This document shows, in pieces, positions 6,025 through 10,816 of a DNA stretch of 10,816 nt; within the stretch, counting starts at the first letter, position 1; every line of letters starts with the position of its first letter. Made by a program: the position numbers and the translations under genes. The stretch covers positions 1 through 10,816 of the forward strand of contig CAWULT010000142.1 in NCBI GenBank assembly GCA_963923455.1, in the 5' to 3' direction. The DNA comes from CAWULT01 sp963923455. Its GTDB lineage: Bacteria; Acidobacteriota; Vicinamibacteria; Vicinamibacterales; UBA2999. Under the pieces are notes generated by a model that had not been told where the DNA came from, did no database searches, and saw nothing but the letters and a program-made list of their open reading frames with translations.

Positions 6025-7047
6025 ATGCCTGGTGCGGCTTCGACGGCACTGACGGCCTGGCGACGGCGTCGTGACGCCTCGGGCGCCGAACGGGGCGCGG
6101 TGCTGGTCGAGTTCGCACTCGCCTCCCTCGTGCTGTACCTGCTCGTGGCGGGCGCCGTCGACTTCGGCCGGATGCTGTTCGACGCGAACGTGTTGCAGGA
6201 CGCGGCCCGGGTGGCGGCGCGCGAGCTGGCGCTGGCCCCGGCCCGAGCCGAAGCCACGCTCGACTACGCCCTTACGTGCGACGCGGACGCGGACGCCGAC
6301 TGTCTGGCCGACCTGCGGACCCGCGTGTTCGACCCGGCGTGCCTCGTCGTCGACCTCGCCGATCCAGCCGTCTCGGCCGACATCGAGGGATACTTCGCGG
6401 CGATGCCGATCGTCAACCGCGCCCTGCGCCCGCTGATGATCACGGATCCGATGCGACCGACGCTGCTGCGGTACGCCGGCGCGCTGGTCGTCGACGGCAG
6501 TGGCGCGGCCTGCCGGGCGGCCGGACCCAATGGCCAGGCGTCGGCCACGGGCCTGACGGTCGGCATCCCGCTCGTCGAGGGGCGCGACCCCAACGGGGCG
6601 GAGCTCATTTCCTGGGTGCCCGTGCTCCAGGAACTGCGCGCGACCGCAGATGCCGAGTGCCCGGCGCGCGGCCCTTTCAGCCTGCTGTATCTCGCCGCCG
6701 CGGACGACTGCGGCGCGCTGGAGGCCGATCCGCTGCCGGACCGTGGACTCGCGGCCATACGGTTGAACTACCCGTTCCAGGCCGCCATGTTGACGGGGTT
6801 CCGGAGCCCACCGGCCACCTTCGAGGATCCAGTGCCGCGAAACCTCTCCGGCGCGATCACCGCGGACGATGGCGGCGTGCAGTCGATCAACGAGGCCCCG
6901 GGTGCCCTCGTCGACGAAGGCGGCGTCGGTCCGTACGCGGGCGCATACGGACTCGGCCGCCAGCTGGCCCTGGCCGGCCGCGTCGTTCGCCCGTTCCGCC
7001 GAGTGCTGTCGGCACAGGCCATCTATCGCAGGGAAGCCGTCGAATGA
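6025..7047 (+). CDS. TadE-like pseudopilin of the Tad pilus, enlarged
   Basis: A 340-residue protein with a TadE-like N-terminus: basic leader (RRRR at 13-16), then AERG followed by AVLVEFALASLVLYLLVAG, where G24 is the likely prepilin-peptidase site with E29 and F30 at +5/+6, and VDFGRMLFDANVLQDAARVAARE after the helix, the classic TadE pattern. TadE proteins are usually 130-200 residues; here about 270 residues lie outside the membrane. They contain six cysteines, two of them (C85 and C93) flanking DADADAD, an acidic loop that could bind a metal ion. The remainder shows no domain I can name. Role inferred: minor pilin or tip/assembly factor. Starts 17 bp after flp and its stop overlaps the cpaB start (ATGA). 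Upstream open frame over flp is shadow; the ATG at 6025 sits directly before the basic leader. Confidence 0.83.
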   Translation: MPGAASTALTAWRRRRDASGAERGAVLVEFALASLVLYLLVAGAVDFGRMLFDANVLQDAARVAARELALAPARAEATLDYALTCDADADADCLADLRTRVFDPACLVVDLADPAVSADIEGYFAAMPIVNRALRPLMITDPMRPTLLRYAGALVVDGSGAACRAAGPNGQASATGLTVGIPLVEGRDPNGAELISWVPVLQELRATADAECPARGPFSLLYLAAADDCGALEADPLPDRGLAAIRLNYPFQAAMLTGFRSPPATFEDPVPRNLSGAITADDGGVQSINEAPGALVDEGGVGPYAGAYGLGRQLALAGRVVRPFRRVLSAQAIYRREAVE

Positions 7048-8033
7048 GTCCTGTCGCGCCGCGTCGTCCCGGCCATGGCCCATTCGGAGGAGTTCCGCTG
7101 TCGGCGATCGCCGCGGGCGTCGCCGTCATCGGCGTCGTGTCGTGGCTCGCCGTGGTCGGGTTGCCTTTTTCGCTGTTCGGGCCGTCGGCCCCCACGACAG
7201 CAGGCCTGGTGGCCGTACCCACGCCGGCGGTCGTCATCCCCGCATACGCGCGCGTCAAGCGCGATCACCTCTGGGATCGGCGGGCGGCGCGCATCGCCGT
7301 CGTCTACCTGCCGCCCCGGGCCGTGACGGCGGAGATGCTCACGAACCTGTCGGACATCATCGGCCGGGTCCTCGATCACCAGAAGGAGCCCGGATACGTG
7401 TTCACGGCGGCCGACTTCCTGCCCCCCGGCACCCGCGAGGGCCTGGTGGCGGGGATCCCGGCGGGACGCCGGGCCATTCGAGTGTCCGCCGACCGCGTCG
7501 ACGGACTGTTCGGCCTGCACACCGGCGACCGGTTCGACGTTCTGGCCACGATGCCCATCGAGGCAAACCGCGGCGGCCAGCCGTTCGCGTTCGCCGGACC
7601 CTACGGCCAGGAACTGGCGCTGCAGGCCCAGTTGTCCAACTGGGGCCGGCAGGCGACCGTACGCGTGATCGTCCAGAACGCGACCGTCGTCGAACCGATG
7701 GCGCCCCGCAGCGTCACCGCCACGCAGTCCTCCCTGACGGACGGAGCCGTCACCCGGGCGCGAACGATTCAGGAAGCGGTGATCGCGGTCGATCCGGACG
7801 AAGTGGTGCGCCTGACCGAGGCGATGGCCGTCGAAGCGCGGTTGACGACCATTCCTCGCTCTGGGCGGCCCGACGATCCGATCGGCAGCCGTACGCCCGA
7901 CCTGAAGCCGGTCAGCCCATTCGCGTCGCCGGCGCGCGAGCCCTCGGCGACCGACGGCGGCGCCGACGCCTTCCGGACCGTCGAGATGATCATGGGCCAG
8001 CAGCGGTCGCTGACCGCCGTGCCGAGGCGGTGA
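7044..8033 (+). CDS. cpaB: Flp pilus assembly protein CpaB/RcpC (SAF domain)
   Basis: A 329-residue inner-membrane-anchored periplasmic protein. One membrane segment (about 17-45) follows a short basic N-terminus. Then comes a SAF/beta-clip region (VVIPAYARVKRDHLW, 63-77; FTAADFLPPGTREGLVAGIPAGRRAIRVSADRVDGLFGLHTGDRFDVL, given by position 120-167), in which the pattern IPAG-R-I-V-D-V-GL-GD-DVL is typical of CpaB. A beta-rich stretch with a possible exported domain follows (192-270), then a Pro-rich tail. The C-terminal VEMIMGQQRS (313-322) resembles the V-x-I-x-G end of relatives. It is thought to link the secretin to the inner-membrane machinery. ATG at 7044 overlaps the tadE stop, with AGGGAAG just upstream as ribosome-binding site. 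Its position between tadE- and tadG-like genes is unusual; cpaB more often precedes the secretin gene. Confidence 0.88.
   Translation: MSPVAPRRPGHGPFGGVPLSAIAAGVAVIGVVSWLAVVGLPFSLFGPSAPTTAGLVAVPTPAVVIPAYARVKRDHLWDRRAARIAVVYLPPRAVTAEMLTNLSDIIGRVLDHQKEPGYVFTAADFLPPGTREGLVAGIPAGRRAIRVSADRVDGLFGLHTGDRFDVLATMPIEANRGGQPFAFAGPYGQELALQAQLSNWGRQATVRVIVQNATVVEPMAPRSVTATQSSLTDGAVTRARTIQEAVIAVDPDEVVRLTEAMAVEARLTTIPRSGRPDDPIGSRTPDLKPVSPFASPAREPSATDGGADAFRTVEMIMGQQRSLTAVPRR
8024..8027 (+). promoter_or_regulatory. Ribosome-binding site supporting the GTG start of the TadG-like gene
   Basis: GAGG lies 7 bases before GTG 8035, inside the end of cpaB. An in-frame stop at 8011-8013 and the absence of any other start codon after it leave GTG 8035 as the first possible start. 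Confidence 0.55.
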
Positions 8034-8034
8034 C

Positions 8035-9489
8035 GTGCTGGCTCAGGTCGCCCTGCTGGCGGTGGTGTTCTGCGGCCTGCTGTCGCTGCTCGTCGACGTC
8101 GGCTTCAGCAGGCTGACGCAGACGCAGATGCAGACCGCCGCGGACGCCGCGGCGCTCGAGGGGCTGCGGAAGCGGGACATCGGCATCAGGAACGGCGCGA
8201 ACGGCCCGGTCGTGAACGATCCCTTCGCGAGTGACTGCATCCGGCGCGCATCGGCGAGCCGGCTCGTTGGCTGGACCTTCGACGACGACTTCGACCGCAG
8301 CAACGGTGACGGTGGCTATCGGTTCGGTGCCGGGCCCGTGGCTGCGTATTCGGACGGCTTCACGACGCTGCATGCGGGCAGGACCTTCGACCTGAACGGC
8401 TCCGGCGTGTACGAGCCAGACCTCCAGCTCAATCAGCAGAACAACGTGCACGGCGACATGGTCAGCGGGCGCTTCTGCTACACGACGGATCCCGCGCCGT
8501 CGGAAGGCGGCGCCTACGAAGTGGCCGACATCGTGTGCGGTGTCCCGCAGCGGGGGCAGGGCCCGTTCTCCCGTCTCGACTTCAACCCGAGTGCAAGCGC
8601 CCCGCTGCCGCCCGCAGGGCTCGATGAGTGCCCGGCGCCCGACGACCCGGTGCCGAACCCGTGGCCGGCCGGCGGCACCGGCTCGCTGGACACGGCTGAC
8701 GACAGCGCCTTCCTCGTGCGGCTTCGTCGCGGGCACGACCTGGACGACGCCGGGGGACTCGAGCCGGGCGTGGCGTCGAGTGGACCTGCGCTGCCACTCA
8801 CCTTCGGCCAGGCGACGACCGTGTCCGCGGATCCGCCGTCGGGCGGGTATTCGATCCGGCGGGACGGGATCAGCGTCAGGGCGACCGCGATCGCTCGGGT
8901 GCGCCCGGCGCTTCGCGTGGGACTGCCGAACCCGGCCACCGGCGTGGCGGGCGTGACGCCGTTCGCGCTGGTCGACACGTTCACGGCCACTCTGACGCCG
9001 GCCGGCGTCCCGGTGACGATCAACCCCGGGACGGGGAGCATCTGCGCGGGAGTCGTCTGCGGCCCGGCAACGCCGACGGTCGGGCGTTTCGTCGACGCGC
9101 TGACCGATCCGACACGGGCGCGATGGACGCTCGCGGCGACCGTCGGCCGGCCGCTGCCAGCGGCCGTCCCGCTCACCTGCCCGGGCGCCGCCATTGCGGG
9201 CTTCGGCCCCGTCGTGTCCGCGCTGGCATCCGGCGCCGTGAGAGTCATCGGGTTCGCGCGACTCACGATGGGCCCCGACCCTGCCCGTCCCGGTAACCCG
9301 TGTGCGCGCATCCTGCAGCGGGCCGCCTCACTCGTGGCGCCGGCGAACGCGACCGCCGTCCTCGCTGGCGGGCTGCCTCTGCCGCCAACCGCGTCGCTCG
9401 CGGACCTGCACGAACTCGTCGACAAGAACCTCGTCCGCGCGGGACGAGTGAACTACGCGCCGGTGCTCGTGCCGGTGCTGGGGCGCTGA
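8035..9489 (+). CDS. TadG-like Flp pilus assembly protein with short N-terminus
   Basis: A 484-residue protein starting with a membrane helix (about 3-24, LAQVALLAVVFCGLLSLLVDVGFS) followed by QTQMQTAADAAALEG (29-43), the hallmark of TadE/TadG-like proteins (V-D-x-G-x-...-Q-x-AADAAALAG). The rest is a large exported region rich in Gly, Pro, Ala and beta-type segments, with eight cysteines spread along it, consistent with disulfides outside the cytoplasm. No von Willebrand A motif (DxSxS) is visible. Relatives normally have a basic, often RRxRGQ-type leader; here the GTG start leaves only one residue before the LAQVALL helix, and an in-frame stop 24 bases upstream rules out extension. It begins one base after the cpaB stop and ends one base before cpaE. 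Likely a minor pilus or tip component; exact function unknown. Confidence 0.8.
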   Translation: MLAQVALLAVVFCGLLSLLVDVGFSRLTQTQMQTAADAAALEGLRKRDIGIRNGANGPVVNDPFASDCIRRASASRLVGWTFDDDFDRSNGDGGYRFGAGPVAAYSDGFTTLHAGRTFDLNGSGVYEPDLQLNQQNNVHGDMVSGRFCYTTDPAPSEGGAYEVADIVCGVPQRGQGPFSRLDFNPSASAPLPPAGLDECPAPDDPVPNPWPAGGTGSLDTADDSAFLVRLRRGHDLDDAGGLEPGVASSGPALPLTFGQATTVSADPPSGGYSIRRDGISVRATAIARVRPALRVGLPNPATGVAGVTPFALVDTFTATLTPAGVPVTINPGTGSICAGVVCGPATPTVGRFVDALTDPTRARWTLAATVGRPLPAAVPLTCPGAAIAGFGPVVSALASGAVRVIGFARLTMGPDPARPGNPCARILQRAASLVAPANATAVLAGGLPLPPTASLADLHELVDKNLVRAGRVNYAPVLVPVLGR

Positions 9490-9490
9490 A

Positions 9491-10738
9491 ATGGACGCGA
9501 CGCCATCGACCGGTTCGGCACGCGACTCCGCGAAGGCGCTGCGTGTGCTCGTCGTCGCCGACGACCCGGCGCTCGAAGATGAATTCCAGGGCGCGTTCGC
9601 GCGAATCCCTGACCGTCAGTCCGCGGTGCTGACCGCGTCGGCCGTTCAGGGAGCGGTCGATGCCGCGCGGCGGCGGCCGCCGGCGCTCATCGTGATCGAC
9701 GTGGACCGCGACGCCGCGGCCATCGGCGCGCTGGTGCGCGAACTCCAGGTGCACGCGCCGGACGCGGTCTTCGCGGCCACGTTCGCGCCGGACCGGCTCG
9801 AGCAGAGCCAGTCTGAAGGCGCGACGGTCATCGAACTGCTGCGCGCGCAGGTGCGCGACTTCATTCGCCGCCCGGTCTCTGCGACCGAACTGAGGGCCGT
9901 CATCGACCGGCTGTTCGCCCCGAAGGCCGTCGCCGCCGCCGCACGCGACGGACTCGTGATCGCCCTCGTCAGCGGCAAGGGAGGCGTGGGCCGCTCGACT
10001 CTCGCCGTGAACGTCGCCTGCGGCCTCGCGTTGCGCCATCCCGACGACGTGCTGCTCGTGGACACGTCGCTGCAGGTGGGCACCAGCGCGATGCTGCTGG
10101 ACCTGCCGCCGACCTCGAGCATCGTCGATGCCATCCGGGAACGGGACCGTCTCGACCGGACGCTGATGCGCCACCTGGCCCTCCGGCACGACAGCGGTCT
10201 TCGCGTCCTCGCCGCCCCGCCGGACACGCTGGACAGCGCCGAGGTCGACGACGAGGCCGTGTCTCGCCTGCTGCAGATGGCGAGGCGCGCCTTCCGGTAC
10301 GTCGTGGTCGACACGGCGCCGGCGCTCGACGGCGTGCTGATGACGGTGCTCGACCTGGTCGATCTCGCGGTGCTCGTCGCGCAAGGCACGGCGCCATCGG
10401 TCGCGGGGCTCGCCCGGTGGTTGCCGGTGCTCGAAGGGCTCGGGCTCAGCGAGCCGCGCCAGCGCATCGTGCTGAACTACAACTATCAGCCCTTCGCTGG
10501 AGACCTTCGCCCGCTCGACATCGCCACGCGGCTGCAGCGGTCGGTCGACCACGTGATTCCGTACGACAAGCGGGTGCTGGCGTCGGTCAACAGCGGCCGG
10601 CCGCGGATCCTCAGCGCCGGGAGGTGGGACCGGTTCGGCCGCGCGGTCACCGCGCTCGTCGACGAACTGGAGAACTGGACGACGGTCGACGAACGCGCCA
10701 CGGCGGCTCGCGCCGGCTCGGCGGAGGTCGCGTCATGA
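9491..10738 (+). CDS. cpaE: CpaE/TadZ-type localisation ATPase (receiver-like plus MinD/ParA-like domains)
   Basis: A 415-residue cytoplasmic protein with a degenerate response-regulator receiver (about 17-141): acidic pair D24/D25, candidate phospho-acceptor D70 in ALIVIDVD, but RRP (126-128) where an active receiver has KP. The second domain (about 155-390) is SIMIBI/MinD-like: SGKGGVGRSTLAVNVA (161-176) is a deviant Walker A in which the signature K163 stays but the P-loop lysine is R168; DTSLQVG (191-197) replaces the usual DLDLQ-G; YVVVDTAPALDG (270-281) is Walker B. QRIVLNYN matches the nucleotide-base region. CpaE/TadZ proteins place Tad pilus assembly at a cell pole or focus. The first base of its ATG lies one base after the tadG-like stop, and its stop overlaps the next start (ATGA). 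Confidence 0.92.
   Translation: MDATPSTGSARDSAKALRVLVVADDPALEDEFQGAFARIPDRQSAVLTASAVQGAVDAARRRPPALIVIDVDRDAAAIGALVRELQVHAPDAVFAATFAPDRLEQSQSEGATVIELLRAQVRDFIRRPVSATELRAVIDRLFAPKAVAAAARDGLVIALVSGKGGVGRSTLAVNVACGLALRHPDDVLLVDTSLQVGTSAMLLDLPPTSSIVDAIRERDRLDRTLMRHLALRHDSGLRVLAAPPDTLDSAEVDDEAVSRLLQMARRAFRYVVVDTAPALDGVLMTVLDLVDLAVLVAQGTAPSVAGLARWLPVLEGLGLSEPRQRIVLNYNYQPFAGDLRPLDIATRLQRSVDHVIPYDKRVLASVNSGRPRILSAGRWDRFGRAVTALVDELENWTTVDERATAARAGSAEVAS
10723..10727 (+). promoter_or_regulatory. Ribosome-binding site of the last, cut-off gene
   Basis: GGAGG 7 bases before ATG 10735, inside the end of cpaE. It supports the short open frame at the window edge as a real gene start. Confidence 0.65.
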
Positions 10739-10816
10739 CGGACGGCCGGGACGACGGCGGCGTCGACCGACGGCGGCTGACCCGGTTGTCCGCCGACGCG
10801 GCAGCGCGCCTGCGGA
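10735..10816 (+). CDS. Start of the next Tad operon gene, truncated by window end (CpaF ATPase expected)
   Basis: ATG overlaps the cpaE stop (ATGA) and follows a good GGAGG site. The 27 visible residues are charged and probably helical (MTDGRDDGGVDRRRLTRLSA...), with no signal peptide or membrane segment, so a cytoplasmic protein. In most Tad loci cpaE/tadZ is followed by cpaF/tadA, the pilus motor ATPase, whose N-terminus is a variable helical region. The identity here is inferred from position only. Confidence 0.55.
   Translation, partial: MTDGRDDGGVDRRRLTRLSADAAARLR

Noticed and set aside
5461..7083. 540-codon minus-strand frame opposite flp and the TadE-like gene
   Set aside because: Low-complexity Arg/Gly/Ala shadow; plus-strand genes have signal sites, helices and ribosome-binding sites.
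9263..10552. 429-codon minus-strand frame opposite cpaE
   Set aside because: Composition typical of antisense GC-rich frames; CpaE motifs on the plus strand account for the region.

Overview
The window is very GC-rich chromosomal DNA (I estimate near 70% G+C from reading it), with tightly packed genes, GTG starts and strong third-position G/C. Gene content and style (a Tad/Flp pilus locus with enlarged pilins, an SSS transporter beside a decarboxylating dehydrogenase, ArfB, a TrmN6-type methyltransferase) would fit a GC-rich Acidobacteriota such as the Vicinamibacteria. That placement is inference; no rRNA or other marker gene is present. I see no tRNA, rRNA, CRISPR array, insertion sequence or prophage gene.

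Left part (1-2533, + strand): the C-terminal two thirds of a sodium:solute symporter is translationally coupled (GTGA overlap) to an NAD-dependent decarboxylating dehydrogenase that most resembles D-malate/tartrate dehydrogenases. The pair looks like uptake plus oxidation of a small hydroxy-acid. After 61 bp comes arfB, the GGQ-motif rescue hydrolase for stalled ribosomes.

Middle (2563-3607): a class I SAM-dependent methyltransferase of the TrmN6/YfiC type lies on the minus strand, convergent with arfB and divergent from the pilus operon. The spacer to the pilus operon is at most 157 bp. It holds a perfect 11-bp inverted repeat next to the methyltransferase start and an isolated AT-rich island containing an exact TATAAT about 37 bp before the secretin start.

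Right part (3608-10816, + strand): a Tad (tight adherence, type IVc) pilus assembly operon in the order secretin (CpaC/RcpA), Flp-type pilin, TadE-like pseudopilin, CpaB/RcpC, TadG-like protein, CpaE/TadZ, then the start of another gene that runs off the window (the CpaF ATPase is the expected neighbour). Junctions from tadE onward overlap or are separated by one base, so this is one transcription unit. The pilin has its own good ribosome-binding site and somewhat larger spacers. The secretin would form the outer-membrane pore, CpaB the periplasmic connector, CpaE the inner-membrane/polar localisation factor, Flp the fibre, and TadE/TadG minor pilins or tip proteins. Prepilin peptidase, CpaF, TadB and TadC are not in the window. 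Departures from the textbook system are the gene order, a 124-residue Flp pilin, a 340-residue TadE-like protein with an acidic cysteine-flanked loop, a TadG-like protein without a basic leader, and a CpaE whose P-loop lysine is replaced by arginine.
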